Assembly: GCF_023078375.1 (NCBI RefSeq)
Contig: NZ_CP095554.1
Span: 930,001 to 994,000, forward strand
From: Roseomonas gilardii subsp. gilardii
GTDB taxonomy: Bacteria > Pseudomonadota > Alphaproteobacteria > Acetobacterales > Acetobacteraceae
Direction: 5' to 3'
DNA length: 64,000 nucleotides
The notes under the pieces are model-generated. The model made no database searches, had not been told where the DNA came from, and worked only from the letters and a program-made list of their open reading frames with translations. Below are positions 28,069 through 38,026 of this stretch, in pieces (position 1 is the first letter of the stretch; every line of letters begins with the position of its first letter). Made by a program: the position numbers and the translations under genes.

Positions 28069-28704
28069 ATGCGCCGACCCACACGCCGCCTTTTCCTCGT
28101 GGCCAGCCTGCTGGCCGCCCCCATGACGCCCGCCCTGGCTCAGACGGCCACGCCACGGCTGGAGCCGAGCCGCGACGTTGCCGTCACCTACCGGACCCTT
28201 GGTGGCAAGCCGGAACCGGTCGAGGCGGAATGGCTGGCCTCCGAACGCCTGCTGCGCCTGGAACTACCCCGCCAGAATGGCTGGGGCGTGCTGGACCGCC
28301 GCAACGGCCAGGCGAAGCTGGTGATGGACAAGATGCGCCTCGTCACCGAACTTCCGGCCGAGGAATTGCAGAAGATGGGCCTGCCCGCCGATTTCGGGCC
28401 GAACACGCGCTTCACGCGTGAAGGGGTGGCGACGATCGCCGGGCTGTCCTGCACCAACTGGCGCTATGAGGAGCGCGACGCCAGCGGCCGCGCCTGTCTG
28501 ACGGCGGATGGCGTGCTGCTGCGCGCCGAAGGACAGGTCCAGGGCCGCCAGGGCGGCATCGAGGCCACCAGCGTCACCTATGCCCGCCAGGACTCGGCCC
28601 GCTTCCGCATCCCGCAGAACTACCAGACCCTGCAACTGCCCCAGGGCCTGCCGCCCGGTCTCACGCAGAACCTCCTGGGCGCCATTCCAGGGCTGAAGCG
28701 GTAG
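28069..28704 (+). CDS. Secreted hypothetical protein
   Basis: The protein has 211 residues with a signal peptide: MRRPTRRLFLVASLLAAP, cleavage probably after ALA-Q near residue 25. The start TRRLFL is loosely twin-arginine-like. The mature part is soluble, with ELPRQNGWGVLDRRNGQAKLVMD, TIAGLSCTNWRYEERDASGRACLTADG (two cysteines) and a C-terminal PQNYQTLQLPQGLP. It looks like a periplasmic beta-rich protein of unknown role (similar to DUF4412-type sequences, not certain). It follows ftsK on the same strand. Confidence 0.7.
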   Translation: MRRPTRRLFLVASLLAAPMTPALAQTATPRLEPSRDVAVTYRTLGGKPEPVEAEWLASERLLRLELPRQNGWGVLDRRNGQAKLVMDKMRLVTELPAEELQKMGLPADFGPNTRFTREGVATIAGLSCTNWRYEERDASGRACLTADGVLLRAEGQVQGRQGGIEATSVTYARQDSARFRIPQNYQTLQLPQGLPPGLTQNLLGAIPGLKR

Positions 28705-29091
28705 CGCCGGCTACGCGCTCCTGGCGTTGTTCTGTCTTCCGGGGGAAGGCTCCGCCTTCACCCCCGGACCCCCCATCCGCCAGGACGCTGCGCGCCCTGG
28801 ACCCCATTCGCTGGCTCTTGCTGACACCGGATCGCGCCGGAGAGCATGGCTCTCCGGCGACTGCGGGCGCCACCAGCACGGACAAGTTGTCTTCTTCTTT
28901 TCGGGCGCCCCGCTGATCCGTCTGCGCTCAGGGATCGGACGGCAGACTGACGGCCGCCACCAGCGTCCACGAAAGCCCGGGGTCCGGGGACCGGCTTCGG
29001 TCCCCCATCATGGTCATGGGCGGAGTGGGGGTCTCGGGGGCGAGGCAGCGCCTTGCCCCCGGCGGTCAACCACGACGAGCGACGCTTCAAC
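28705..29091. repeat. Hairpin-rich island between convergent genes
   Basis: This non-coding stretch contains at least five GC-rich inverted repeats: GGGGGAAGGC/GCCTTCACCCCC near 28740-28765, CCAGG/CCTGG, GCCGGAGAGC/GCTCTCCGGC near 28840-28860, GGGGACCG/CGGTCCCC near 28995-29012, and GGGGGCGAGGC/GCCTTGCCCCC near 29036-29060. It resembles the islands at 6438 and 14956 in layout, and GGACCC follows its first hairpin as in those, but the sequence is not the same repeat. A bidirectional terminator region is inferred. Confidence 0.6.
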
Positions 29092-30087
29092 TCAGACCGG
29101 ATCGATCGCCCCGCGTCCGGACAGCACGCTGGCGATGTTGTCCAGCGTGCGGAAGCCCATGGCGTCGCGCGTATCCACCGTGGCGCTCGCCACATGCGGC
29201 GTCAGGAAAACATTGGGCAACTCGGCGAGGCGCGTGTCGAAATCCGGTTCCTTGCGGAAGACATCGAGGCCCGCGGCGAAGAGCTGGCCGGACTTCAGCG
29301 CCTCGATCAGCGCATCCTCGTCCACCAGCGAGCCGCGCGCGGTGTTCACGAAGACGGCGCCGCGCGGCAACAGCGCGAAACGCTCACGCGTCATCAGCGT
29401 GCCCGTCTCGGCACTGGCGGGCAGGTGCAGGGACAGGATCTCCGAACGCCGCAGCAGCTCGTGCAGATCCGCGACATGCTCGGCGCCCTGCTCCAGTTCC
29501 GGCGGCAGGCGACGGCGGTTGTTGTACAGGATTTTCATGCCGAAGCCGCGCGCGCGCTGCGCCACGGCCTGGCCGATCCGCCCCATGCCGACGATGCCGA
29601 GCGTCTTGCCGCTCGGGCGCAGGCCCAGCAGGTCCGGCATGCCATAGGGCTTGCGCCAGCCCTCGCGCATCACCTGGTCGTACTCGCGCGCCCGGCGGCT
29701 GGCGTTCAGGATCAGCATCATGGCGAGGTCGGCGGTGCAGTCCGTCACCACATCCGGCGCGTTGGTCACGACGATGCCGCGTGCCTTGGCGGCCTCCACA
29801 TCCATGTGGTCGAAGCCGGCGCCGGGATTGGCGATCACCTTCAGCCAGTCCGGCATGGCCTCGGCATGGGCGGCGGTGAATTTCACCTTGGGGCCGGAGA
29901 AGAGCCCGGCGATGTGCTCCTCCCGGATCACGCGCAGCGTGGTGTCGGCATCCATGTCCGTCTCGGTGACAATGGCGTCGAACATCTCGCGGGCGCGGGC
30001 GGCGACATTGGGCGGCACCCGGCGTGCGACGAGGACGCGCGGCTTGTCCTGAGGGGACTTGTCCTGGGACGACGGGTCTTCGGTCAT
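29092..30087 (-). CDS. D-2-hydroxyacid dehydrogenase (glyoxylate/hydroxypyruvate reductase type)
   Basis: This 331-residue NAD(P)-dependent dehydrogenase has the dinucleotide motif GIVGMGRIGQAVAQRA, the catalytic Arg region NTARGSLVDEDAL and the catalytic His in LTPHVASAT. The domain layout is the usual split catalytic domain around a Rossmann fold. It interconverts a 2-oxoacid and a D-2-hydroxyacid; glyoxylate or hydroxypyruvate is most likely by similarity to GyaR-type enzymes. A GntR regulator lies 62 bp upstream on the same strand, suggesting a two-gene unit. Confidence 0.85.
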   Translation of the reverse strand: MTEDPSSQDKSPQDKPRVLVARRVPPNVAARAREMFDAIVTETDMDADTTLRVIREEHIAGLFSGPKVKFTAAHAEAMPDWLKVIANPGAGFDHMDVEAAKARGIVVTNAPDVVTDCTADLAMMLILNASRRAREYDQVMREGWRKPYGMPDLLGLRPSGKTLGIVGMGRIGQAVAQRARGFGMKILYNNRRRLPPELEQGAEHVADLHELLRRSEILSLHLPASAETGTLMTRERFALLPRGAVFVNTARGSLVDEDALIEALKSGQLFAAGLDVFRKEPDFDTRLAELPNVFLTPHVASATVDTRDAMGFRTLDNIASVLSGRGAIDPV

Positions 30088-30149
30088 GTTTCGTGCGGGT
30101 CCTTTTCGTCAGGGGTGCCGGGCGCGGCGCGGTCGATGGGCGCGGGCCG

Positions 30150-30824
30150 TCACCGGCCTGCTTCCGGAAAGGCCACGGCCAGGGAGCGCAGCGCATGGGT
30201 GCGCATCAATCGTTCGGCCCGCTCGGCCTCGCCGGTGGCGATGGCATCCAGGATGGCCTGGTGCTCCTCCAGGGCCAGCCGGGTTTCCGCCTCCCCGGCC
30301 AGGACACGCCGGCTGCCGACATGGAAATAGGCGCGCAGGGCCTGGAGGCTGCGGATCAGGAAGGCATTGCCAGTGATCCGGTGCAGCGCGGTGTGGAAGG
30401 CATCGTTGGCCCCGGCCAGCGCGGCGCGGTCTCCCTGGGCCGTCGCGGCGCGGATGGCATCGAGCCGCTGTTCCAGCACCCGCAGGTCGGCCGGGCCTGC
30501 CCGGCGGGCCGCCAGCGCCGCCGCGGCACCTTCCAGCGCCGCGCGGATACGGCCCATCTCCGCCAGCCTCGTGCTGTCCAGGGAGGACACGAAGGTGCCG
30601 CTCTTGGGGCGGGTTTCCACCAGCCCCTCGCCTTCCAGGCGGCGCAGCGCCTCGCGCACCGGCTGGGCGGAGATGCCCAGTGCGACGGCCAGCCGGCGTT
30701 CGGACAGCTTGGTGCCGGCGGCGAGGTGTCCCTCCACGATCGCATCCCGCAACCGCTCATAGGCGCGTTCCGCCAGGCTGGGCGCGGCTTCGATCTCCAG
30801 GGGGGCCAGGGATACGGGCGGCAT
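30150..30824 (-). CDS. GntR-family regulator (FadR/FCD type)
   Basis: The 224-residue protein has an N-terminal winged helix (YERLRDAIVEGHLAAGTKLSERRLAVALGISAQPVREALRRLEGEGLV, about residues 20-70) and an all-helical FCD effector domain with metal-binding His candidates (NDAFHTALHRITGN). It probably controls the dehydrogenase just downstream and itself. GAATCT (30825-30830) and AGATTC (30847-30852) form inverted arms directly upstream of the start and could be part of its operator. Confidence 0.88.
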   Translation of the reverse strand: MPPVSLAPLEIEAAPSLAERAYERLRDAIVEGHLAAGTKLSERRLAVALGISAQPVREALRRLEGEGLVETRPKSGTFVSSLDSTRLAEMGRIRAALEGAAAALAARRAGPADLRVLEQRLDAIRAATAQGDRAALAGANDAFHTALHRITGNAFLIRSLQALRAYFHVGSRRVLAGEAETRLALEEHQAILDAIATGEAERAERLMRTHALRSLAVAFPEAGR

Positions 30825-30886
30825 GAATCTACAATATCAGAAGAGCAGATTCTGTCACCTGCCCGCTGTGCTGCCCATCGCCCCGT

Positions 30887-32802
30887 TCAGGGCCGGCTTT
30901 CCATCAGTTCCTGGATGCACCGTGCCAAGTCCGCCTGCCGGAAGGGCTTGTGCAACAGCGGGTATTCCTTGGGCAGCTTGTCCAGCTCGGCATAGCCGGT
31001 CACCAGCAGCACCGGCATCCGGGGATGGGAGGCCTTCACCGTGGCGGCAAGCTCCGCCCCCGACATCAGGGGCATCGCCAGATCCGCCACCATCAGGTCG
31101 ATCCTCTCAGCCTCCAGGGTCCGGAGGGCGGAGGGGCCGTCCCCGGCCTCCAGGATCTCGTGACCGAGTTCCTCCAGGAAGGTCGCCGTCACCTCGCGCA
31201 CGGCGGGGTCGTCATCCACCACCAGGATCCTCAGCGGCCGGGTCCGCGGCAGCGGCACGGGGCCAGCCTGGCTTTCCTCCGGGCCCGGCAGGCCGGACAG
31301 CGGCAGGAACAGCTCCACCAGCGTGCCCTGCCCCAGCTCACTCTGCAGGCGGATGCCGCCACCGGACTGGCGCATGAGGCCATAGACCATGGAGAGGCCC
31401 AGCCCCGTGCCCTTGCCCACTTCCTTGGTGGTGAAGAAGGGCTCGAAGGCATGGCTCAGCACCTCCGGTGCCATGCCGGCGCCCGTGTCGCGCACCGAGA
31501 GCACGGCATAATCGCCCGGCTTCAGCTCCGGCACGTCGCCGGCCTCGACCCTGGCGCGGCCCGTGCCCAGGGTCAGCAGCCCGCCCTCCGGCATGGCGTC
31601 GCGGGCGTTGATGCAGAGGTTGAGCAGCGCCAGTTCGAGCTGACCCGGGTCCACCAGGACCGGGCCGAGATCCGGGGCGAGGTCGTGCTCGATGCGGATC
31701 AGCCCGCCCAGGGTGCGGCTGAGCAGGTCCTCCATCCCCTGGACGAGCTGGTTCGCATCCACCGGCCGCAGGTCGAGATCCCGCTGCCGGCTGAAGGAGA
31801 GCAGCCTCTGCGTCAGCCCGGAGCCGCGCTCCGCGGCGGCGATAGCGTTGCGGAGCTGCCGCTGCTGGCGGGACCCCTCGGGCGCCGTGCGCAGCGCCAG
31901 TTGCAGGTTGCCCAGGATCGCCGTCAGCAGGTTGTTGAAATCATGCGCCACCCCGCCGGCCATGGTGCCCAGCGCCTGCATCTTGTCCGCCTGGCGCAGC
32001 CGGGCCTCCAGGTTCCGGCGCTCGGTGATCTCGTGCTCCATGGTCACGAGGAAGGCGGGCGCATCCTGGCGGATCACCGGCACGCGGCTCACCGAGAACC
32101 AGCGCGTGCCGCCCTCCCGGCGCTCCTCCTCCACCGCCTCGGCGGAAGCGCGGCCGTGCAGGGCCTCCGCCTCGATCCGGGTCAGTGCCTCGGCGGCGTC
32201 GGGGGGCAGGAACTCCTGCTCGCGCCGGCCCAGGCTTTCCGCCACGCTGCGACCCATCGATTCCGCCTTGGCCGCGTTCAGCCGCACGAAACGGCCCTGC
32301 GCGTCCTTGAAGGAGAGGCGGCCGGGGGAATTGTCCAGCAGCCCGTGTAACAGGCTGCGCTCCGTTTCCAGCGCCCGCGCCAGGGCCCAGCGGTCATGCG
32401 CGCTGCCCACCAGCCCGCGCAGCGCCACGGGATCCCAGGGCTTGGGCGAATAGCCGGCGATGCGCCCCTTGTTCAGCGCGGAGACCACCGCGTCGAGATC
32501 GGCATAGCCCGTGAGCAGTAGCGCCTCGGCCCTGGTGATGCCGCGCGCCCGGGCCAGCATCTGGTCGCCGGTCATGCCCGGCATGCGCTGGTCGGACAGG
32601 ATCACCGAGACGTCCGGCTCGCTTTGCAACAGCCGCAGCGCGTCGGTGGGCGAGGTGGTGGCGAGGACGTCGTACTCGTCCTCGAACAGGTCCTGCAGCG
32701 CGGTGACGATCTCCGCCTCGTCATCCACCAGCAGGATGGTGCCCCGATGGGCGCCCCTGCGGGACCCCCATCCGCGCCCGGCTCTCCCGGAAGGCCGCTC
32801 AT
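30887..32802 (-). CDS. Hybrid sensor kinase REC-PAS-HisKA-HATPase-REC, frame break at N-terminus
   Basis: The domains in order are: receiver (ILLVDDEAEIV, phospho-Asp in ILSDQRMPG), PAS (LLDNSPGRLSFKDAQGRFVRLNAAK), HisKA with H-box MAGGVAHDFNNLLTAI, HATPase (NLCINARDA, GKGTGLGLSMVYGLM) and a C-terminal receiver (ILVVDDDPAV, Asp in MVADLAMPL). No transmembrane segment is seen. The expected ATG 32800-32802 overlaps the upstream stop but is out of frame with the receiver. One added base in the G/C runs around 32745-32770 would connect them. The only in-frame ATG (32881) would overlap the upstream gene by over 80 bp. It is the last gene of the chemosensory operon. Confidence 0.85.
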
Positions 32803-34535
32803 GCGGCGGCCCGCAGCGGCACGCTGATGGTGAAGCGCGCGCCGCCTTCCGGCGAGGCTCCCACGGCGATGTGCCCCTCATGCGCGCGCACGACGTTGTA
32901 GGCGATGGCGAGGCCGAGCCCGGTGCCGGAGCCGATCGGCTTGGTCGTGAAGAAAGGCTCGAAGATCCGCTCCCGCAGATCCTCCGGCACGCCGGGGCCG
33001 GTATCGGCGATCTCGATCACGTATTGCCCGTCCGACTCGCGCGTGGCGATGGTGATCGCTCCCTGATCCTCGATCGCGTCCGCCGCGTTGCCCACGATGT
33101 TCATCACCACCTGATTCAGCAGGGAGGGGGAGCAGAACAGCTCCGGCCTCGCATCGAACTGGCGCCGCACCACGATCCGGTTGGACAGCTTGTGCGTCAG
33201 CAGCGCCACCACCGTCTCGATCGCTTCCGGCACGTTGAGCGACTGGAACCCGCCATCCTCCAGCCGCGAGAACTTGCGCAGGTTCAGCACCAGGTCCTGG
33301 ATCCGCTTCAGGCCCAGCGTCATGGACTGCGAGCGCTGGCGCCCCTTCTCCACCAGAGCCCGCGCCTCAGCATCCGCCGCGACATGCGGGCCCAGCCGCT
33401 CCAGCACCCGCTCGACCGTGCCCTGATGCGCCAGGATGAAGGCGAGCGGGTTGTTGATCTCGTGCGCGATGCCCGCCACCAGTTCGCCCAGCGAGGCCAT
33501 CTTGGCGGCCTGCACCAGCTTGGCCTGGGTGTCGCGGAGCTGGCGGTTCGCTTCCTCCAGCTCCGCATTGGCCCGCGCCAGCGCCTCGGCCAATGCGGCC
33601 CGGGCCTCGGCGGCCACGGCCTCGGCTCGCGCATGCGCCAGCGCCAGCTCCCGCTCGCGCAGCTCGGCATCGATACGGCGGTTCTCCTCCTGCATCAGCC
33701 GGCGGCGCACCACGGTGCGGATGCGCAGCCGGATCGCCTCGGCACTGGCGGTGGCCGAGACCAGGTCGTCCGCCCCGGCCTCGAAGACCTGGGACAGCAT
33801 CTCCCGCCCCGTGCTCTCGTCATTGCCAAGGCCGACGATCTGGAAGGAAGGGCCGTCGCCCGGCCCGCTGCGCAGCGCATTCAGGCGGCGGCACAGCGCC
33901 ACACCGTCGAAGCCCGGGCTCAGCATGGCGATCACGACGCAGTCCCAGGCGGCATCCTCCGCCCGGATGGCGGCCAGCGCCTCCTCCGGCCCGGCGACGG
34001 CATGGACGGTATAGCCGTCCTGCGACAGCATGTGGCTCATCCAGGCCCGGCGGGTGGCGCTGTCCTCCACCAGCAGGATGGCGGCACGGCGGAAGGCCGG
34101 CTGCGCCTGGGAACCGGGGGCCGGTGGCGCTTCCGTGCCGCCCCGCGGCCGGCGTCGCAGCAGCGCCCGCAGCCGCAGCAGGATCACCTCCTGCTCCGCG
34201 GATTTCGGCACATAGGCATCGGCACCGCTTTCCAGCCCCTGCCGCTCCAGGTCCTGTTCCCGCGCGTTGGTGAGCATCAGCACCGGGATCGCCCGGGTGC
34301 GCAGGTTCATGCGGATGCGGCGCGAGAACTCGTCGCCGTTGATGCCCGGCAGGTGATAGTCGGCGATCACCAGGTCCGGCAGCCCGTCGTTCAGCCCGTC
34401 CAGTGCCGCCTCGGCCGTGGCCGCGCGCGTCACCGTGAAGCCCTGCTGCTCCAGCATCCGGCGCAGTTGCAGGGCCTGGGTGTCGGAATCCTCGACCAGC
34501 AGGATGCTGGCGCCGGCCGTGCTTCCGCCGCTCAT
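32799..34535 (-). CDS. CheS-like hybrid kinase REC-pseudoREC-HisKA-HATPase
   Basis: The 578-residue cytoplasmic kinase begins with two receivers. REC1 is complete (Asp59 in VIADYHLPG, Lys111). REC2 keeps the acidic pair in ILLVEDSAT but has Ala203 at the phosphorylation position (VVIAMLSPG) and lacks the conserved Lys, so it is a pseudoreceiver. A coiled coil (about 285-345, rich in Ala, Glu, Arg) leads to HisKA with His358 ([13 protein letters not shown]) and an HATPase domain ([15 protein letters not shown]). The layout resembles CheS3 of Rhodospirillum centenum, which receives phosphate from CheA3. Its place after cheB and cheA supports that role here. Confidence 0.87.
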   Translation of the reverse strand: MSGGSTAGASILLVEDSDTQALQLRRMLEQQGFTVTRAATAEAALDGLNDGLPDLVIADYHLPGINGDEFSRRIRMNLRTRAIPVLMLTNAREQDLERQGLESGADAYVPKSAEQEVILLRLRALLRRRPRGGTEAPPAPGSQAQPAFRRAAILLVEDSATRRAWMSHMLSQDGYTVHAVAGPEEALAAIRAEDAAWDCVVIAMLSPGFDGVALCRRLNALRSGPGDGPSFQIVGLGNDESTGREMLSQVFEAGADDLVSATASAEAIRLRIRTVVRRRLMQEENRRIDAELRERELALAHARAEAVAAEARAALAEALARANAELEEANRQLRDTQAKLVQAAKMASLGELVAGIAHEINNPLAFILAHQGTVERVLERLGPHVAADAEARALVEKGRQRSQSMTLGLKRIQDLVLNLRKFSRLEDGGFQSLNVPEAIETVVALLTHKLSNRIVVRRQFDARPELFCSPSLLNQVVMNIVGNAADAIEDQGAITIATRESDGQYVIEIADTGPGVPEDLRERIFEPFFTTKPIGSGTGLGLAIAYNVVRAHEGHIAVGASPEGGARFTISVPLRAAA

Positions 34536-35644
34536 GCGCCCGCCTCCGGCATGGCCAGGCGCAGCAGGCGCGGCGCGATCAGGTGCAGCGGCAGGCTCGC
34601 CGAGGAGCCGCCCATCCGCACCGCCGCCGCCGGCATGCCATAGACGACCGCGCTGCTCTCATGCTCGGTGATGGTGAAGCCGCCCTGCCGTCGCAACTCC
34701 GTCAGTCCCCTCGCTCCATCCTCGCCCATGCCGGTCAGCAGGATGCCCAGCCCCCTGGCCCCGGCGGCCTGCGCCACGGACTGGAACAGCAGATTGGCCG
34801 AGGGGCGCTGGCCGCCCACCGGCGGGCCGGCGCTGACCTGCAGCGGACCGGCCGGCGACAGCAGCAGGTGCCGGTCGCCGGGCGCCACATAGACATGGCC
34901 GGGCAGCGGCGTCACCCCGTCGCGGCCGATTTCCACCTTCAAGGGAACGAGACCGTCCAGCCAGGCTGCGAAGCCCTCCATGAAGGGCGCCCCCATGTGC
35001 TGCACCAGCAGGATCGGCGCCGGGAAGCCGGCGGGCAGGGCGCCGATTACCCGCGCCAGGGCCGGCGGCCCGCCGGTGGAGGCGGCCATGGCCACCACCG
35101 CCGGGCGCGGCGGCGTGGTCCCGGGGGCCACCGTGGGGAAGGGCTCGGGCGGCGCGGGGAGGGACGGCTCGGCGGCCCGGCCGATGGCGCGGCGCCGGAT
35201 CACCGGCACCTGGCTCATGATGAAGAGCTGGGTGCAGATCTCTTCCGCGATCGCCTCGTAGTGGCGGGAGGACAGGCCGACCGGCTTCTCCACCACGGAC
35301 AGCGCCCCGGCGCGCAGCGCGTTCATGGAGATGCGCAGCGAGGCATCCTCCACCGCATCGGCGATCACCACGATCGGTGTCGGCGTCTCCTCCATGATCC
35401 GCCGCGTCGCCTCCAGCCCGTCCATGCCGGGCAGGCGGATATCCATGGAGATGACATCGGGCCGCAGGCGCGGCAGCGACCGCAGCGCGTCCTCCGCCGA
35501 TTCCACCGCCCCCACCAGCAGCAGGCGCGGGTCGCGGGCGATGATGTGCATGAGGAGCCGGCGCACCACCAGCGAGTCCTCCACGATCATGACCCGGACG
35601 GGCCCCGCGGTCGGCACCGTCCGTCCGGAGGGGGCGCCGCTCAC
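34532..35644 (-). CDS. cheB: CheB, receptor methylesterase with receiver domain
   Basis: This 370-residue protein demethylates receptor glutamates. The N-terminal receiver (VMIVEDSLVVRRLL, Asp in VISMDIRLPGMDG, Lys in VEKPVG) is followed by a Pro-rich linker and the CheB catalytic domain with Ser in AMAASTGGPPAL, His in LVQHMGAPF and Asp in LLTGMGEDGARG. It overlaps cheA and the CheS-like gene by four bases on either side. Confidence 0.93.
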   Translation of the reverse strand: MSGAPSGRTVPTAGPVRVMIVEDSLVVRRLLMHIIARDPRLLLVGAVESAEDALRSLPRLRPDVISMDIRLPGMDGLEATRRIMEETPTPIVVIADAVEDASLRISMNALRAGALSVVEKPVGLSSRHYEAIAEEICTQLFIMSQVPVIRRRAIGRAAEPSLPAPPEPFPTVAPGTTPPRPAVVAMAASTGGPPALARVIGALPAGFPAPILLVQHMGAPFMEGFAAWLDGLVPLKVEIGRDGVTPLPGHVYVAPGDRHLLLSPAGPLQVSAGPPVGGQRPSANLLFQSVAQAAGARGLGILLTGMGEDGARGLTELRRQGGFTITEHESSAVVYGMPAAAVRMGGSSASLPLHLIAPRLLRLAMPEAGA

Positions 35645-37992
35645 AACAACTGTCCGATCGTGGCCAGGAGCTCGCGCTGGTCGAATTTCTGCTTGGTGAG
35701 ATAGGCCCCGGCGCCCAGTTCCAGGCCGCGCCGGATGTCCTCCTCATCGGCGCGGGAGGTCATCAGGATCACCGGCAGCCCGGCGAGGCGCGGATCGTTC
35801 TTGATGGCCTGGAGGAGCCCGAAGCCGTCCATCCGTGGCATCTCCACATCCGCGAGCACCAGGTCGATCACGGCTTCGCCGCCGCGCAGGAGGTTCAGCG
35901 CCTCCACGCCGTCCACCGCCAGCAGGACGCGGTAGCCCTGCGCCTCCAGGATGCTCTTCTCCAGGGTCCGGGTGGTGATGGAATCGTCTACCACCAGGAT
36001 GCCGGCGCGCTCGCCGGCTTCCGCATTTCCCGCCGGGGCGCCCGGGCGGGGCAGCAGGCCGAGCGTGTCGCCCCGGACCCCGCCGGACTGGCCCCCGGTT
36101 TCTCCCTGGGCGCCATATCCTTCGCCGGCGCCGCCCATGCCGCGCAGCCAGCGGTCCATCAGCCCTTCGGGGCGCAGCAGCGGCACCAGGCTTCCCGCCG
36201 GCAGGACCAGGCCGGAGACCAGGGCCGGGTCCAGCCCCCAGCCGCCGCCCGCGCCCATATCCGCCGCCGAGACGGGCAGTGTCCGCACGTCGGACAGAGC
36301 CTCCACCGCGAGCAGGCAGCGCCGCTCCCCGGCCCGCAGCAGGACCATGCTCAGATGGCCGGCCTCGACGGGCAGCCGGGCGCCGGGGACGCCGAGAAGG
36401 GAAGCGAGGTTCGTCACGGGCAGCATAACGTCCCGCCCGCCCCATGCGATGCGGGTGGCGAGATGGCCTTCCGCCCATTGCAGCGCCGCCTCGGGCAGGC
36501 GCAGCAGCCGTTCCACCCCATGGGTCGGCAGGGCCAAAGGATGGCCGCCGGCTTCCAGCAGCAGAACGTTCTGCCGCGTGGCGGAGAAGGGCAGGTCGAT
36601 CACCACCTCCGTCCCCCAGGGATGGCGCCGGCGCATCAGCGCATGGCCGTGCAGCGCCCGCGCCGCCTCCGCCACCACCGACAGGCCGATGCCGCGCCCC
36701 GACAGCCGGCCCACCGTCTCGGCAGTGGAGAAGCCGGGCTCGAAGACCAGGGCGAGGAGGCGGTCCTCGGCCGGAGGAGGCGCCTCGGTGCTACGGGTGG
36801 GCAGCAGGCCCTGGCGCACCGCCTGGGCCTCGATGCGCTCCAGGTCCGGCCCGGCGCCATCGTCGAAGACACGCAGCCGCAGCCGGCCGCCGCCCAGCTC
36901 GATGCGCAGCCCGACCTCGCCCCGTTCCGGCTTGCCCAGGGCCCGCCGCCGCTCCGGCGGCTCGCCCCCATGCCCCACGGCGTTGCGCAACAGGTGCAGC
37001 ACCGGGTCCTTCAGTGCCTGCAGCACGCGGCGGTCGGCCTCTGTGTCCAGGCCTTCCAGCCGCAGGGCGATCTCCCGGCCCTCGGAGCGCGCCAGGTCGC
37101 GCGTCATGGAGCCCAGGCCGCCCAGGACGGCCTCCGCCGGGACCAGGGAGATCCGCTGCACCCCCAGGCGCAGGCGGCGCGAGAGCTGCTCGGCGTTCCA
37201 GGCCGAGTCCCGGCTCTCGCGGGACAGGGCAGTGAGGTCCCGGCCGAGGCCGGCCAGTGCCAGGTCGAACTCCCGCAGGCGCGCCTCCGCGCCGTTCCCA
37301 CCGCCCGCCGCCTTCCCGGCCTCTCCGCGCATTTCCTGCCAGTTCCGGCGCAGCCCCCGCAGCCTGCGCTCCAGCCGGCGCAGCGCCTCCGCCTGCCGGT
37401 CCTGCCGCTGCAATTCCCCGGACAGTTCGTGCAGCAGGCCGGACAGGGCATCGACGCGCCCAGCCTCGACCCGCAGATACTCACCGCCCGGTACCGGATG
37501 CCGCTCGGCGGGCGCCGTTTCCGCCCCCTCGCCGGGCCGTTCCGCCTCGTCGCGCCGCACCGGCACGGCCGCCGGGACCGCCGCCTCCGCCCGGTTCTCC
37601 GGCGCGATGCCCAGCAGCGCGTCGAGCGCCGCCAGGGCGGCCGCCGGGGGCGGCGGCCCGTCCTCCCCCGGCGGGGTGGCGAGATGCGCGGCCACCTGGG
37701 TCTCGATCGCGTCCAGCCCCTGCTGCGCCACCGCCTGGGCCTGGGCATCCAGCGGCATCCCGCCTTCGCCCAGCCGGGAGAAGAGCGTTTCCAGCCGGTG
37801 CGCCAGCTCCTCCACCGCGGGCAGGTCCACCGCCCGGGCGGCACCCTTCAGGCTGTGCGCGCGGCGGAAGATGTCGCGCAGGTCCAGCGGCCGCCCGGCC
37901 TCCGCCGCCGCCAGGGCGGCACGGATGGCATCCAGGTGTTCCCGGTGCTCCACCGCGAAGGCGGCCAGCAGTTCCTGGCGGAAGTCGGACAT
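35641..37992 (-). CDS. cheA: CheA histidine kinase fused to a receiver domain (WspE-like)
   Basis: The 783-residue protein has an Hpt domain with His46 (IFRRAHSLKGAARAV), a Gly/Pro-rich linker, a dimerisation segment, an HATPase region (LLRNAVGHGGEPP, RVFDDGAGPDLE, SGRGIGLSVVAEAA), a CheW-like domain and a C-terminal receiver (ILVVDDSITTRTLEK, Asp in VLADVEMPRMDG, Lys in LTKQKFD). No CheY-binding P2 domain is evident. CheA-REC fusions are typical of Wsp and other alternative-function systems. The operon has no separate CheY, so phosphate probably flows to the fused receiver, CheB and the hybrid kinases. Confidence 0.93.
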   Translation of the reverse strand: MSDFRQELLAAFAVEHREHLDAIRAALAAAEAGRPLDLRDIFRRAHSLKGAARAVDLPAVEELAHRLETLFSRLGEGGMPLDAQAQAVAQQGLDAIETQVAAHLATPPGEDGPPPPAAALAALDALLGIAPENRAEAAVPAAVPVRRDEAERPGEGAETAPAERHPVPGGEYLRVEAGRVDALSGLLHELSGELQRQDRQAEALRRLERRLRGLRRNWQEMRGEAGKAAGGGNGAEARLREFDLALAGLGRDLTALSRESRDSAWNAEQLSRRLRLGVQRISLVPAEAVLGGLGSMTRDLARSEGREIALRLEGLDTEADRRVLQALKDPVLHLLRNAVGHGGEPPERRRALGKPERGEVGLRIELGGGRLRLRVFDDGAGPDLERIEAQAVRQGLLPTRSTEAPPPAEDRLLALVFEPGFSTAETVGRLSGRGIGLSVVAEAARALHGHALMRRRHPWGTEVVIDLPFSATRQNVLLLEAGGHPLALPTHGVERLLRLPEAALQWAEGHLATRIAWGGRDVMLPVTNLASLLGVPGARLPVEAGHLSMVLLRAGERRCLLAVEALSDVRTLPVSAADMGAGGGWGLDPALVSGLVLPAGSLVPLLRPEGLMDRWLRGMGGAGEGYGAQGETGGQSGGVRGDTLGLLPRPGAPAGNAEAGERAGILVVDDSITTRTLEKSILEAQGYRVLLAVDGVEALNLLRGGEAVIDLVLADVEMPRMDGFGLLQAIKNDPRLAGLPVILMTSRADEEDIRRGLELGAGAYLTKQKFDQRELLATIGQLL

Positions 37993-38026
37993 GCGCGCGC
38001 GGCCTTCCCGTCCGGTGGTGCCGCGC

